Assembly: GCF_003073045.1 (NCBI RefSeq)
Contig: NC_037591.1
Span: 23,159,319 to 23,223,318 of the forward strand
Length of the DNA: 64,000 bases
Reading direction: 5' to 3'
DNA from: Pomacea canaliculata
Lineage: Eukaryota; Mollusca; Gastropoda; Architaenioglossa; Ampullariidae
Below are positions 15,263-36,249 of this stretch, piece after piece. The stretch's first letter is position 1. Every line of letters begins with the position of its first letter. The translations under genes were made by a program, and so were the position numbers. The notes beneath the pieces were generated by a model. That model did not search any database, was not told the origin of the DNA, and saw nothing but the letters and a program-made list of their open reading frames with translations.

Positions 15263-16319
15263 TCACTCTTCCATCAGGCTGCTCAGTTTTTCTTTAAGAT
15301 TTGTGATCTCCATCTTTAATTCATCTTTTGTAGGAGAATCTGGCACAATTATAAAGCATGCAGGCTCAACTGCAATATCTGATTGTTCTTCTTCAAACAG
15401 ATGTATAAAAAAGATGCTTATAATGTACTGGACAATATCACCCCTCGTCTTATAAATATTTTCTTAATGAATGAAAAATAGCAAGAAGATATATATATAT
15501 ATGATTTAAAAATAATTACCTTGCAAGACAACAGCTTTCTGTGAAATCCTGGGCTGCTTTGCATAGGTAGGTTTGGACATTCTGTCCATTGGTCGCTTTC
15601 ATGAAGAAGTTACCTACAAATACAGGTACATGGAAATGTGATTTACAGATTTTGCACCTATTAGCATAATGAAAAGGAGTTAACAGTAGCCAAAATATCC
15701 AATAGATCTATATGTAGAATCTCTACAAACACACACACATTCAAACAGACCTTTTGCAGTGCAAGCTATGATCATCATTAGCCTTATGTGCCAGTTAGAG
15801 TGATCTCTCATGATAAATGTAAATTAAAAAAATAAAATATGACAAACACAAAGGCCCATGATGGTAAAATATGGCTTAGTAATATATATTGGAATATATT
15901 ATCTATTATATATTATTATCTAATAATCATAAGTTTCAATATATTAATAACAAATATTTTTATAACACCTCACCCCAGTGACCAATGCCTTAAATAAAAA
16001 TACTATAACAAATTTAAATAGGTTTGTAATCAGATAAGTGAGAATTCCTCACACAGTCTCACAATATAATCAGTAAAGTCGTTTTAATAATCACAGATAT
16101 CAAGCAAACGCGTTGTAGTAGACTGCTCTCAACTACAGTACAACTTATGGATCGTAATTTGAGAATAATTCGTAGCTTACATCTCTTCGTCCTTTGGGAA
16201 ATTATGGAAACGTTTTTCTTTTGGGTTGATTTAAATCTGGCGTTGTGACAGTTTATTGCAGAGCAAAATTGCCCACCTTGTCTCAAACGATCGCCTTGTG
16301 TCATGTTGTTTCGTAGCAT
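15263..16319 (-). pseudogene. THAP-type zinc-finger gene, fragmentary or degenerate
   Basis: Minus strand. The exon from the ATG at 16317-16319 to a donor GAGAT|GTAAGC at 16181 encodes GGQFCSAINCHNARFKSTQ and, in the next frame, FHNFPKDEE, the typical opening of a THAP domain (C-x4-C then F-x-FPKDEE). The two parts need a one-base shift near 16205. A possible middle exon is 15520-15613 (acceptor TTTGTAG, donor AAG|GTAATT). A last exon ending at 15263 carries a charged coiled-coil-like tail (KDELKMEITNLKEKLSSLMEE). The Cys-x2-His half of the zinc site was not found in the following exon. THAP domains bind DNA in transcription factors and P-element-like transposases; which one this was cannot be told. 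Confidence 0.4.
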
Positions 16320-16329
16320 CACGTTACGA

Positions 16330-17590
16330 AAGATAACTCTAACCGACGAGTTTTCCCGCCGGTCACGAGTTAACCCTCTCTATATCTAAGCTCTCTGACC
16401 ACGATACACCGATTTGTGAGCACGAGGTCACCGAGGCTCTACACAAGCTGAAAACTAGACTAAGTGCTGGCTGAATACAGTGAAATAAAAAAGGTCCATT
16501 TATTCACTATTAAAAGGTTTATGTGCGTAGACATTAAAACTCCCTAACATATGGTATAATATAGCGAGAGTGGGAGACACCCTCTGTATATCAATAGCAC
16601 AATACGAGCTGTAAAATACTGGTTAAAATTAAACACCATGAACAGGTCAAGATTCCCAAAGAAAGCTTGTAACATGCAGGTAAACTTAGGACTACCGTGG
16701 GCAAAGACAATGGAAGATACCCTGTGCACGACGACACGTGTGGGAACAAGGTGGGGTAGGAGATGCCAGGGCTTTCATCTTACTGCTCCAAGATTGAAAG
16801 ACAACTTTGTACAAAAATGTTCAGACAAAATGCAGACGAGTGATAGGTACTCAACCTACAGACAGTTTAAAAAGTAATTCGAACCAGAAAGATATCTTTC
16901 AGTAGTAACCATAAAAAAGTTCAGAAATATTCTAAAAAGTGGATGCCAGCAGACTGCGTTGTGTATGATGTTGTCTAGAGATATAAGAAATGTAGCCATG
17001 TTCATTTGTTATGCTTTAAAGAGAAGACGGAAATGTCGGAAGTACTTGACAAACAACTTGACCCCATGTGGCTGGACTCACAAGACTGGTCACAATGTCA
17101 AGCAGGCTGGGGCTGGTGGCCTAATGATGTGTGTATGTGTGTGTACGCGCGCGAGCTGTATATGGAAGTAAGAGAGAAGCCAAACGAAGAAATGTTGGCA
17201 TGAGAGCAAGTGCTAGGTAATGAGTGGTTGAAACGATACGAACGTGTACTTCATGTAATTTACGTCGTCTGCCTGTAAATGTTCTAAGGCCGATGATGAA
17301 ATTTATATCTCGCCCTGCTTTGAAAGGGTCTTCGAGCTGTCAAATAAATAATTCAGTTCAACTCTTCTCGCTCTCTCACACACACATACACATATCAAAC
17401 CAGAAATTCAGACGATCAGAAACACCAAAACCAACATGCAGTAAACGAACGGAAAGTGGTCGGAAGAGTGGATAACGAGGACAAAACAAAAAGCTTGAAT
17501 AAACATATACACAACGACAAACAAAACGATGACAGGACAAATTAACTTCCAGGCGACACATGTATACTATTGCTAGTATGAGGATTACTG
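16330..17590. other. Unassigned spacer
   Basis: No gene supported. A small piece at 16376-16400 (tctaagctctctgaccacga) is the reverse complement of 14210-14235, so this flank shares a local inverted repeat with the region next to gene B. Confidence 0.4.
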
Positions 17591-17592
17591 TT

Positions 17593-17681
17593 TAGTGTAG
17601 TGTAGTGCAGTGCAGTGTAGTGTAGTGTAGTGTAGTGTAGTGTAGTGTAGTGTAGTGTAGTGTAGTGTAGTGTAGTGTAGT
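17593..17681. repeat. (TAGTG)n pentanucleotide microsatellite
   Basis: About 17-18 units of TGTAG/TAGTG with two TGCAG variants near the start. Confidence 0.95.
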
Positions 17682-17814
17682 TATTTGATATGGACCTATT
17701 CTAAATCGCAGTTAACTACAAGTTTGTTTATTTCTTGTATCTACTGAAAAATGTGTTTGTTTACTTACTGAGTCTTCGTTAGTTTGTTCGTGCATTCTGT
17801 GCATGTCCACGGAT

Positions 17815-18535
17815 ATTTTAACGATGTAGCAGTGCTTGGAGTTCGCAGTGCCATAGCCGACAAGGAGCATGCCGCGGTTCAAATCCCCGGTGCAGTTCTT
17901 ATCGTAGTCGACTCCTGACTTGTACAATAGAAGGAACTCAAGCTGGCGTTGGTATATACGGAAATATGGACCCCACAGCGGCCATTGCTTTCATTCAGCT
18001 GGGCAAAATGTCATTCGGACCAATGAAACACCACAACTGTCCACCAGGCTGACGAGAGATTCCCAACTTTAAACAAACAAACAAACAAACAAACAAACAA
18101 ACAAACAAACAAACAAACAAACAAACACCAAAGCAGCTACAGCCACAAGCAGCACTGCGCTACAACAGCTGTCTTTGAAAGTCTAGGTATCACCATACAG
18201 TGATCTGGAATGGCCGGTCTGACCTTAAAACAAGATGATATTTTCAAAAAAACAGATGATCCATGCCGATGCACCATAGCATTACACTGGTGCATGGTTT
18301 CTGTGTATACAGCGCGTGTGCGATATGTACACACTTACAATACATGCTAATGCAATGAGCCATAAACGCTTAAACCGTTTCTGCTTTACTAACGCACGTG
18401 TGTGAGAGAGAAAGAGAGAGAGAGAGATTCACCTTCCTTGATGTTTCCCCTTCGTAAATGTCGTCTTTTAAGATTCGGACCTTAACAGGTTAGCGGTGTT
18501 TTATTGATGTGGTCTGAGTCTGTTCGGTCGCATGC
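17815..18535 (-). pseudogene. Gutted cathepsin L copy X2
   Basis: 17815-18040 is a decayed copy of cathepsin exon 7: it still reads YKSGVDYDKNCTGDLNRGML and LVGYGTANSKHCYIV. The catalytic His is Arg (LNRGML for LDHGVL), and the KN|GTGAGC donor has become KIS. An (AAAC)n tract (18070-18126) follows. Then 18279-18535 resembles intron 1, the 5'UTR exon and the promoter-proximal region of B and C ('tgcatggtttctgtgta..cagcgcgtgtg', 'gagagagag..tcacct'). All exons between were lost. It differs enough from B and C to be an older paralogue. Confidence 0.65.
18070..18126. repeat. (AAAC)n microsatellite
   Basis: About 14 AAAC units at the deletion junction inside relic X2. Confidence 0.95.
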
Positions 18536-18963
18536 CCTCAATGTTTACACTGCGTGCATCTTCAGGTAAGTTTTCTTTAGTGCACTTACTGTACAGGTGT
18601 GTGCTGCTGTACAAAGACACATCAGTGTGGTGTGCGGCGGCTGAGTTAGGGAGACGATGATGTGGACACGTAGATGAATCTTAACAGTAACTGTACAAAC
18701 TCGTGTGTGTGTGTGTCTTCGTCTGTTCTTTGTATTCGTCGCAATCGGTGTTCTGATGTAAGTTGTCCAACTAGTATATTTAATGAATTCTGGGATAGAA
18801 AACCATACACCAATAATAACATGCTCATTGTACTGTAAAGGTGCTTATAAGTACAATGATCAACTAATGTTTTATTTATTTATCCCGATTGTGTTGTGCA
18901 ATATCCCCTTTGCAGCATTCCGGAGACTTGACAATATCTGACAAGGACCACTTAGTAAACCCC

Positions 18964-18982
18964 TGACCTGACCCTTAGGTCA
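18964..18982. promoter_or_regulatory. TGACCT-N7-AGGTCA everted repeat (X2)
   Basis: Same 19-mer as at 9063, 13665 and 23983; here upstream of relic X2. Confidence 0.4.
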
Positions 18983-19224
18983 CATTTACATCAAACCTGT
19001 CAATCACATGCAGGAAATGTTTCTTGAACAAGCGACTTTATATTTTCTTTAAAGAGTTAAAAAGACCTTTATGCGGTGCAAACCTGTTGGTTAAGACACG
19101 GACTCTGAACCGACTCTTCTCTTTTTTTTTTTTGTTTCGTGTGAATCCTCTTTATACTGGTAATCGCAGCAAACAAGGAAATAAAATCAAAAGATCCAGT
19201 ATTAAAAAAGAGTCAACGAATTAT

Positions 19225-19230
19225 TTTATT
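19225..19230 (-). terminator. poly(A) signal of cathepsin gene C
   Basis: AATAAA on the minus strand about 175 bp after the gene C stop, same place as in gene B. Confidence 0.6.
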
Positions 19231-19404
19231 TTCTTAACAACTGTATAAACTGTACACAGAATACAAGCAATCATTTTTTAACATGGAACAACACTCTCTT
19301 AATATACGAAAGCTCGAAACATATTAACAGGAGTTTTTAACAATTATTCTATACACGCTGGGGTTCCAGATGCCGGTGACTGTAGGGCTGCAGACGATGA
19401 CTTT

Positions 19405-23205
<3,801 letters not shown>

Positions 23206-23420
23206 CTGCACACAATGGCCTCATGTTAATTAAGGCCTTATTTCAAGAGCTGCGCTGCCGGTCACCATAGCACTACACTGGTGTGTGGTTTCTGTGTACA
23301 CAGCGCGTGTTATGATGTGTACACACTTACAATACATGGAAATGCATTGAGCCATAAGCACTCAATTAGTTGTGTGTTTACTTGCGTCCGTGTGTGTGTG
23401 TGAGAGAGAAAGGCGCTCAC

Positions 23421-23543
23421 CTTTGATGTGATGTCGATGTTTCCTCTTCGCTGGTTTCGTCTTTTGAAACTGGACTAGCGACAGGCACTGAGCAGCGGAT
23501 CGTTTTATATCGTCTGGGCCTGCACCGAAAATAGTCCCACGTG
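23421..23543 (-). promoter_or_regulatory. Promoter and noncoding exon 1 of cathepsin gene C
   Basis: E-box CACGTG (23538-23543), TATA box GATATAAAAC (about 23502-23511), 5'UTR exon with donor AAAG|GTGAGC at 23421, then an intron ending at the ATG of 23205. Same spacing as in gene B. Confidence 0.7.
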
Positions 23544-23982
23544 AGTGTCATATGCTACGATTGTGCTCGCTATTTTTTTTTTTTAAATGCACTGCGAGTA
23601 TTTTCCACGTACTTTTTCTTTCGTACGCTTTCTTTAGAAGAGAGTGCTGCTGTTGTATAACGGCAAATCAGTGTGGTCAGTCGGGGATAGGGAAGTGTGG
23701 ACAAGTGAATGGTTTAGAAATGGTAACTGTGAGAATGCACCAGTCTTGTGTGTATATCTTTTGTTGCTGTGTTGTTGTGTGAGAGTGTTCTAGTGCAAAC
23801 TTCTGTGTAGTCAATATTTGGATAAATAAACAATCTATCCACCACCACGAATGACATTCTCATTGTACTTAGCTGTTTATCAGCACTTTTATATGAATTG
23901 TCTTTATTGATTGATTGATATATTTGGTGTTGCCCGTTATCGTTAAAGTAGTATACTTCGATCGACCAGTGTGCTCTTCACC

Positions 23983-24001
23983 TGACCTGACCCTTAGGTC
24001 A
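23983..24001. promoter_or_regulatory. TGACCT-N7-AGGTCA everted repeat (upstream of C)
   Basis: About 475 bp upstream of the gene C TATA box; duplicates the site at 13665-13683. Confidence 0.45.
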
Positions 24002-24521
24002 TAGGTGAGGCCATACAAGTGTGTCATAGACAGCGAATGTTTGTTAAACGACCAATTTAAAATTCTCCAATTTACTTTTATCTGATAGGCTTCTATGTTA
24101 AGGCGCTGACTTTGAGATTGCTATTTTGTTCTAGTTTTTTTTTTCACTTTCTCCTCTTATCTTTTCGTTAGATGACGCTGCAGTGATTGGAGTCACATGC
24201 GCGGTTCACGTGTGTACCTGATTGGACACGAGGGGAGCTCTGCATAGACATGCACACAGGTACCTTCGCGTTATAGGCGTGTATGTGCATGTGTACATGC
24301 ACATCTGTCGCTAACTCAGTGGCGAGTCTTGTCAGCCGCTGCGTCTGTCCAGTTTCCCAGCCCTACCCTCCCCATGCCAGATCCCCCGACCTGCATTGGG
24401 GGACCAGCATAGGTCACGGGAATTAGTGAATGAATAGAATTGTATTTACGCCTGATGTTCAAGCTACAACAGGAAAAAAATCTGAAATGCTCCTCGAGTA
24501 TACGTGTCATCCTTCCGAGTC

Positions 24522-27500
24522 CATGCTTATCTTTCCAGTTTTTATTCGCGCAAAATACATGCTCATTACAATATTGGTTTAAAACTCTTTCTCAGTCCAT
24601 CAATCACATGCTTTAATCATTTCTTTTTTATCTATTTTTTAAGAGACTAAGTTTTTTCAACAGGAAAGTATTTGGTTTTACATTTGAGTTAAGCATGAAC
24701 GTGAAATCAATGTTTGTTTGAGTAACACTGTTTTTTGTTTTCGCCCTCTCCAAAGACACCGCGCGTGACCCACCTGATTATCACCTGCAGATCAACACAG
24801 ATCGGAGAACTCGGACTTTGTCGTGCATCCAATCACATGATGAGTATATTTAATTTCCCTGACCTCGATCACGGGATTTAAACTATTTAACTTGGCGCGG
24901 GTGAAGGATAGTAAATCAGATGGAAGGGAATAAAATAAAGAAAACTGCGAAAGCTTTCTTGAACGGAGCCTGAAACCCTTCACAGTTATCATTTTATTAT
25001 GCTGCAAAAAAAATGTCTTCATACTTTCCAAAAAAGTACATTTATGTTTCTCTGTAAGAATACTGCTATAAGATGAATAAGCAACGAACGCACAAGTCGT
25101 GTTCGTCACTACACAGACAATTACATACTTCCTCTCGGTTTTTCACACAACACTCTATCTTTGAATACAATGCTCTGCTATGGGGTCGCATCTCGGTTTC
25201 TGACCGGATACTTGGAAACGAATCAGCATAATAACAATGGGGTATATACTGACATAAAAGCTGGAGTGTAGGGTGGAGAGAAAGAATAGAGAACCCGCAG
25301 ATGAGACAGGGCTAAGCAAAAAAGGCAAGAATGATGGACATTAACTCGTCCAAGTCATGCGATTGAGTGTTATCATGAAATCTGTGTCATCTTTTGTTCT
25401 GATATGAAGATAAGGCGAGTCAAAAATAACTTCAGTTCAAACCTGGTTGCTGGGACGTTACTATACGCGTGGGGTCAATAATTTACATGAACGAGTTATT
25501 TTTATTTATTTTTGATTGTGGGAGGTGGAGGAGAAAGCTGCGAAATCGACCTACTTGAACTAATTGAACTACTGACTTCAGTAAAGGCCGCAAGCAAGGC
25601 GAGGGTGTGTAGCACATGGTAATAAGATGTTGCCATAACAACAATCCTACTTTTGTGACGTCACAGAAATGAGAACGCGTTGACCTCTCGATCTCCACAG
25701 TGAGACGAGATTTGTGCTGTTTAATTTCTTGTTACTAAGTGAGCAGAACAGACTTGTTCCATCAGATTTGATGAATAATAATATCTTATGATGAACGAGA
25801 CTCAATCACTTGAAACATAATTTTGAACAGTAGAAATTCTCTCAATATTACACGAACTATGCACAGAATCTCTGAAAACAAGTATTTAGTTTATTTGTTT
25901 GGGTTTTCCCCCGTTTTTGGAGAGTATGTAAATGAAGTCCACAGACTTTATACTCCGACAATCGAAGAATGACAAAGAGCCGGTAGGTCGTCAGTGCAGC
26001 AGGGAGGGGGAAAAAAGAGGGGGGGGGGGTGGACTCCGCTGAAGATGACAGAATTCACCAAGCATCACGACCTCCAACACATCTATATAGCTGATACCAC
26101 CCGCTTCGTAAATGAGTCATTTTCTCTTGCGAAAGTGAAAATAAAACTAGCGAATTTTTTTTGCGTCTCGCCTTTCAGGACAATGAGCGTTAATATTAAA
26201 GGGTCAGGAATTTCCAAACACGTACTTGTTTTGCAGCATGTCCCATAACATTGAAAATTACTGTTTATCTCCGTAGTTGACGATGAGTAAATGCAAACAT
26301 GACTGCTACATTTGTTGTGCGACTGTGTTGGGGAATTTTTATGAGAAATTTCCGCACCCACTTACGCAAATATGGAAATCCTCCTCAACATCAATCGCCC
26401 ATTCATCTATCTGCATGCTTTACATCCTGCTTTCACGAAAACATCCAAACAACAGGCATCAGAGGATACGTACGATGAAGTTTCGTTTTATGAATGCGTT
26501 TGTAAGCGTATGCTTAATGTATATATACAACATGTTGATTGATAACTGAAGACACTAAATTTGCCCTTGATGCTTTTTGTGTACTGATCTACATTAATTA
26601 ATCAGTGATCTCACTTTGTTGGTCGAATGCGAATCCACAGAATACAATACATGACACACATTCGGTCACAGCTTGTTGCCCCAGTAGTGGTCAGTACTGG
26701 TCACAAACTACGTGGTATACCCTGGGTGTGGAGGTAGCATAACAAGTGGTCAATGTGGAGAAATTTAGGAGTTTGGGGGTTTGAGGCTCTGTGGCTGAAA
26801 TTCCACCCACCCACCACTGCCCGCCCCAGCCCCTGTACTGCAATGGTGAGTAGTTTGTTTACCAGGTGAGGTAAAGAAGGGGGAGGGAGAGGGTTGGCTC
26901 CACCATTTACATATTATGTCCTAGACACAGTGGACGAACTTACTGACCCTACCGCTTAGGCAATGGGACCTTTACCCCACACAAAAGCTTTCAGGTTATA
27001 TCACAGATACAGTGGAATGATTGTTTATGATGCAGAGGGTTGAAAAAAACTTTAGGAATGCTAAAATAAATGTTTATTAAATAATGAATATTGGCTGATT
27101 AACATTTGCGATATACTTGACAATAAAAATGAGTAAGCGTTGCATTTACGGATGCAAAATATTGTGACAGTTACAACCTAGTTTGAAGTAAGATTCTTGT
27201 TTAACTAAATGGTCTTTCACTTGTATAGACTGACTATTATGATCTTTCAGCAGAACAGTCAGGGCTTGGGAGTGTTTCAGTGTTTTCCATTTCCTGTTGA
27301 TTGAATGGTTTAGTGTTTTGCTAGTCAGAGCACGAATATGTACAGGCAATCAGCCCGAACTCATTTTAATTTAGTTAGAAAAAGAAATATAACAAGCAGC
27401 AGTGGAAGATTGATGCTTAATTGGGATCTGAGCAGAATTCCAGCATGCGAAACAGACTCTCTGCACCACATTACCAGGCTAAGCATACATAGTACAACCC

Positions 27501-28635
27501 TAGAAATTGATGGGAAAGGTTTGTTTTAAATTTACACACACGTATCTTAACCATGGACAATCAAGTGCTGAAGGGTAGTGCCTTGGCTCCGACATGCCTC
27601 TCTCTGGTTGTCACACCCGTTTACATCGGCTCACATTTATCAGCGATGTAAGATGATGTTCGGCTTTGAGGCGGCAAACTCCATGCTGAGAGTGAACGAC
27701 GTTCACCTTCTTGCCTCAGTATTTTTTTAGGGTGCGGCTGCCTCTCTTATCCCCCTGGTTCCTATGCCATTGATTTATGATGCACAATTTTATAGAAAGT
27801 GGTAGATGATGGTAGGAAACCTGTTTTTTAAGATGTTCTTTGGTCTATAGTGAAAGACTCAGAAGAAAAATGAGAAGAAAATTGTGCATACTACAGCATG
27901 GGCATTTTCATAAACGCATTTAGTTGAAAATATCATTACATTTCATGAAGAGATTGCTGGATTTTACAAGTATATAAATATGTATTTGACGAAGAAGGAA
28001 AGACAAGTATATTGTCTGTCTCAGCAGCATTACTTGGACAGTGACCAGGTTTTCTTGCATCTCTAAAACATCTTTCTTCTACATCACTGTTTTAATGGGT
28101 TTTTTTTTTAAATATACGGCTTTGCTTTTTGGTTAGATCAAAACCTTATCTGTTACTGCAGCTAGGTGCGGTGGTGATTAAAGCAATACTGCAGAAAGTA
28201 GTAAAAGTACTTGCAAACGTGTCTTGCTGAGCGCTTTTTACATCTGTTAGCAGGTCAAGAGCTAGGCTTATTGCACATGACTCAGTAACAGAGCACAAAG
28301 GAACATTTTAACTGTCCGATATACAAAACACTGACTTCTATGTCAGAGATTATGACTGATAACAAAACTGATGAATTGTTTGGTATAGTCCATAGATTAA
28401 GTGGAGTTATTGAGGTCTGATAAGAGTACAAAAAATATTTTCAGATATACAAATAAGCTGCATCACAGTAGTTTGGTGTTTGTATGTTGGTTCGTGTTGC
28501 TTCTTATGTGGGAGGGTTAGAGAGCATAGGTGGGATAGAGGGATATGAACAAAACAGAAAGTTGAGTGTAGGATAAAGTAACCCTAAGAAGCAGGGAAAA
28601 AAAGGCTCAAGAAGAGAGTACAATCCTATGGACTT
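24522..28635. other. Long intergenic stretch between C and D
   Basis: No gene found on either strand. Short ORFs show no family signature. A locally GC-richer block at about 27560-27790 (ending near 'cccctggttcctatgcc') looks like part of a dispersed repeat but I cannot name it. A G-run of nine bases lies near 26020. Confidence 0.4.
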
Positions 28636-28639
28636 TCTT

Positions 28640-28945
28640 TGTAATTTCTATTGATCACTCTTTTTTTTATATATGACTGTTTGAAATACTTTAATTTCAT
28701 TTTCATTAATTACATTTTATGTGCTGGAATGCTACTCTACTTTGAAAGCACAATAAAGATATGAATTTTCCTGAAACACTACGATATAAGGTTTTAAATG
28801 CTTTTTAACACAATATTATCTGTATTTTATGTTCCTTTCCATTAAAATCAGAACCATTACTTTCAGGTATCTTAGCACCTTTTAATCAGGATACTAACTC
28901 CATCACATTATAGACTTTAAAGCAGAAACCTGCTAGTTCAAAACT
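28640..28945 (+). repeat. About 300-bp dispersed repeat, copy 1 (inverted relative to 31820-32122)
   Basis: The reverse complement of this block matches 31820-32122 nearly end to end, for example GCTACTCTACTTTGAAAGC, TCAGGATACTAACTCCATC and TATAGACTTTAAAGCAGAAAC. It is AT-rich and non-coding and carries a CAATAAAGATAT string. The family is unknown. Confidence 0.75.
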
Positions 28946-29371
28946 TCCTCTTGACTTTTATTAAAAAATTGCTTTCATTAAAACCCAGATGGGAAACAGT
29001 CCTGGCTGTGTTCTACAATTCCTCAAAAAATGGTGAACTGTCATTCTTCCTCCTTGTTTACTTCCTCTATGCTGGTAAGATCTTTACCTTTTTTTTAACA
29101 TGTAGAATATGCCAATTTTTTATGTTAGTGATCCTATTGTTCAGTTTTCAGCATGTCTTAAAGCATGTTCAGAGTTACCACCAAAGACTAGTTTTTTTGG
29201 ATGTAGCAGGTGAATGCATTTGTGTATGATTATGCACATATATGTGCATGTAGTTAAGTACAGTACATGTATGCATGTCTGTTTGAACATACATCATTTA
29301 AAGATGTTTTTTTTCTGACTGAAATTATCAAGAAATATGAGCAGATCACGAGCACTTGTCATAAACATTGT

Positions 29372-29377
29372 TTTATT
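29372..29377 (-). terminator. Candidate poly(A) signal of cathepsin gene D
   Basis: AATAAA on the minus strand about 650 bp after the gene D stop codon. No closer canonical signal was noted. Confidence 0.35.
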
Positions 29378-30031
29378 TTTTAAAAATTATCAGTCATTAA
29401 AATCAAGATCACAGCATCACTTGTCCATCTTCAAAACATGGAAATAGAAAGGGAAAGAAGAGTCACTTGGGGTGAGAAAGGGTTAAAAACTCAACAGTCC
29501 TTTCTCTGTAATATTTTCTTGTTTTATGTATCATGACCAAATATTAATTGACAAAAACTTACTAGTAGCATAAAACAGTGTATCGAATTTTTAAAAGTTC
29601 ACATCATCATCAAGTATAGTCCAAGCAACCATAATCATAGGACACAGAACCAACAATTAGTCTTTCCTGGGAAAAAGCTGCCTTAGAACTAACAAGTCTG
29701 CAGATATAAAAATACTTTTCTTGCTTCTGTTTTGAAGATGTCCAGAGTAGTTCTATATCCCAAACAAAATGCACAAGCAATCTCCTTAACATTCTTTTTT
29801 TGCTGATGTAAGTAATATACTAACAGGCTACAAACATTTCATGAATACATTTCTTTCTATTATCACTGAGCAAATGTCTTGAGTACTTTTTTTTTTTTGG
29901 GGGGGGGGAGAACCTAGTGTCCTAAAGCCTTAAATTCCTTTATCTCCAAATCTAGAGGGCATAAGTAAAGAATATATTATCATTATAAGAGGTTTGATAT
30001 ATATGTGCGTGCAGGTTGTAGTGGCAACAGT

Positions 30032-34267
<4,236 letters not shown>

Positions 34268-34653
34268 CTAAATCAAAGTATTAAATTCAAACTGCCCATA
34301 AATAAAGCACCAAAGGTTAGGATGTGTAATAAGAGCCACATTTATGCAGAAAATCATACAAGTATATCAACCAACTTAAAAGACGCACATTCTAAGAATG
34401 ACAAAATGGAAATGAGCCTTACAGGACTGGAAAGATTTCAATGGCTTAAATGCTGTGTTCTAATCTTTATCCAACTGAATTCAAAGTTACAAAATTCACA
34501 GATGGACTAGCACATCAATCAGCATGTCTATAAAATAAACAGTATGTTCATAATGATACTAGGTTTTCCCACGTTAAGTATAACTGTGTAAGACCAAAGA
34601 GACAAAGAAACATCAGCCAGAAAGTGCATTAGAAGACACACATGAGTACTCAC

Positions 34654-34722
34654 CATGATTGTGGTCTTTTCTGTGCTGTCAAAGTAAGCAAGGATGTGTG
34701 TCAGGCAAACCTTTTATAATCA
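34654..34722 (-). promoter_or_regulatory. Promoter and exon 1 of cathepsin gene D
   Basis: TATA box ATTATAAAAGG on the minus strand (about 34711-34722), a short exon ending ATCATG|GTGAGTACT at 34654, then an intron to the ATG of 34267. Unlike A-C there is no CACGTG just upstream of the TATA box. Confidence 0.65.
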
Positions 34723-35925
34723 CCCACTCCTTATGACTTTGCTCACTACAAGTGTGCCAAGGATTTATCTTGTCATGAGAGCTAGATGTGATACAAAAGA
34801 ACAAGATCACAAGGCAACATGTGACAATATGATGGCCAGATGGGGTCAAAGTAATTTAAAAAAAAAAAAGAGAGATAAATAGTGAACTCTACATAAAACA
34901 TGTAAGAAGTTTTATGCAGGTGTGCACATGAACAAATATGCATGGATTGCTGCATGTAAAGTATAATATACACCAGGTATGAAAGATAATGATTTATGAT
35001 TACATGTAAATTTTACAAAATGTCTTCTTGAATCCTTTTCATCCATGCCTCTTTGTCCCTGTTTTGCACATGACAATGCAAAAACATTGTTTGTAGTCAG
35101 ACATGCACAGCTAGCATCTTGAGTTTGGAAGGCAATATGTTAAAGGAAAAATGGATCATGAGGAAATATATTAATTGCTGTTAATATTAAGAGTTATTAA
35201 TTTTAATTCATGGAGTCTCTTGAAAAGGTATTTTGAGATGGTACAAAGGGACAGTTATCATTTGAGCTACATTTTTTTATGGCTTGAATTTATAAAGCAT
35301 GTTTACCCAACCTGCTAACCTACTCAGACTAGATAAATTTACTGCCTAATCAGCAGAACAACCCCAGCCTCAAATCATTTAACAACCAGTACTTGAATGT
35401 GGCAGCCCCATCTGACAACTTTCTCCCATGCATTAGGGTAAATATTACAGAGACTAATTAAGCACAGCAAATTAAGAAGCAAATGCAAACTTTTCTGAGA
35501 CCTAACAAAAAAACTGGAAAAGTATAATGATACAGAACTATTTGGTGTATACCAAATTTATTAAATTCATAATTTGTAAATGTTTTCTGCACACCTCAGT
35601 GCAGATGTTGAATGGTTTGCTTGTGGACTACAATTTTTTTTTAATTGACCAACATTGCAGCTCTATACAATGAATACAACCTTGCTTGAACAATATGCAT
35701 GAATAATTAGTAAATTAGCATACAATGTACCTCACATTAAAATTTACTTATTGAAAACTGACAAATATAATTTTAGGATAAACTTAGTAATGCTATCCTC
35801 ATCAGTGTTCAAGTAAATAAATTTTGGATTACAAAATTCAATGTGGTAGCTGATTATTAAGTTGGTGCAGCCAACATAGCTTTACTTTAGAATGGCTTAA
35901 GATGCACTGACAGAGGATGCCATAT
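34723..35925. other. Intergenic, nothing recognised
   Basis: AT-rich sequence upstream of gene D with no conserved ORF, RNA gene or clear repeat. Confidence 0.5.
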
Positions 35926-35929
35926 CATG

Positions 35930-36245
35930 CACCCTTAAACTGGGAAAAACGTATTCTCCACTGGCTTCCTCTACAGGCTCCATAAACTTTCCATCCTTTG
36001 CATTACAGCCTCTGCTCCTAACTTTTCCTATCTCTGAATTCACTACATTCTAAACAAGCATCTCCCTACTTCTGCAGATACTCACCTTTCCGTTTCAAGA
36101 ATTAGAAATATAACCTTCAGTGAACTATGGTCCCTCATTTCAACATCCACTTGATGGAACTCTCTCCCTGTGATCCCTCGCCATCAGACCATAAAGTCGT
36201 AGTCATTTAAAGAAGCTCTTAGGCACAATGGTCCAAGAAACATCT
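35930..36245 (+). mobile_element. LINE 3'-end fragment (non-LTR reverse transcriptase C-terminus)
   Basis: In plus-strand frames it reads LHWLPLQAP, then APNFSYLSEF, then WWNSLPVIPRHQTIKSSSF and KEALRHN. This follows the C-terminal pattern common in animal CR1/Jockey/RTE-type LINEs (LHWLPV.aRI, aPxYLsdLl, xxWNsLPxxiR...sxFKxxLK). Stops and frame changes interrupt it, so it is an old dead fragment of roughly 100 codons. No 5' part or target duplication was found. Confidence 0.55.
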
Positions 36246-36249
36246 TGCC

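Noticed and set aside
17341-17561. Possible CRISPR-like or satellite array near the TAGTG repeat
   Set aside because: Only a pentamer microsatellite; no spaced repeats.
27560-27790. GC-richer block that might be a gene exon or known repeat
   Set aside because: No consistent reading frame and no TIR, tRNA head or target duplication; family not identified.
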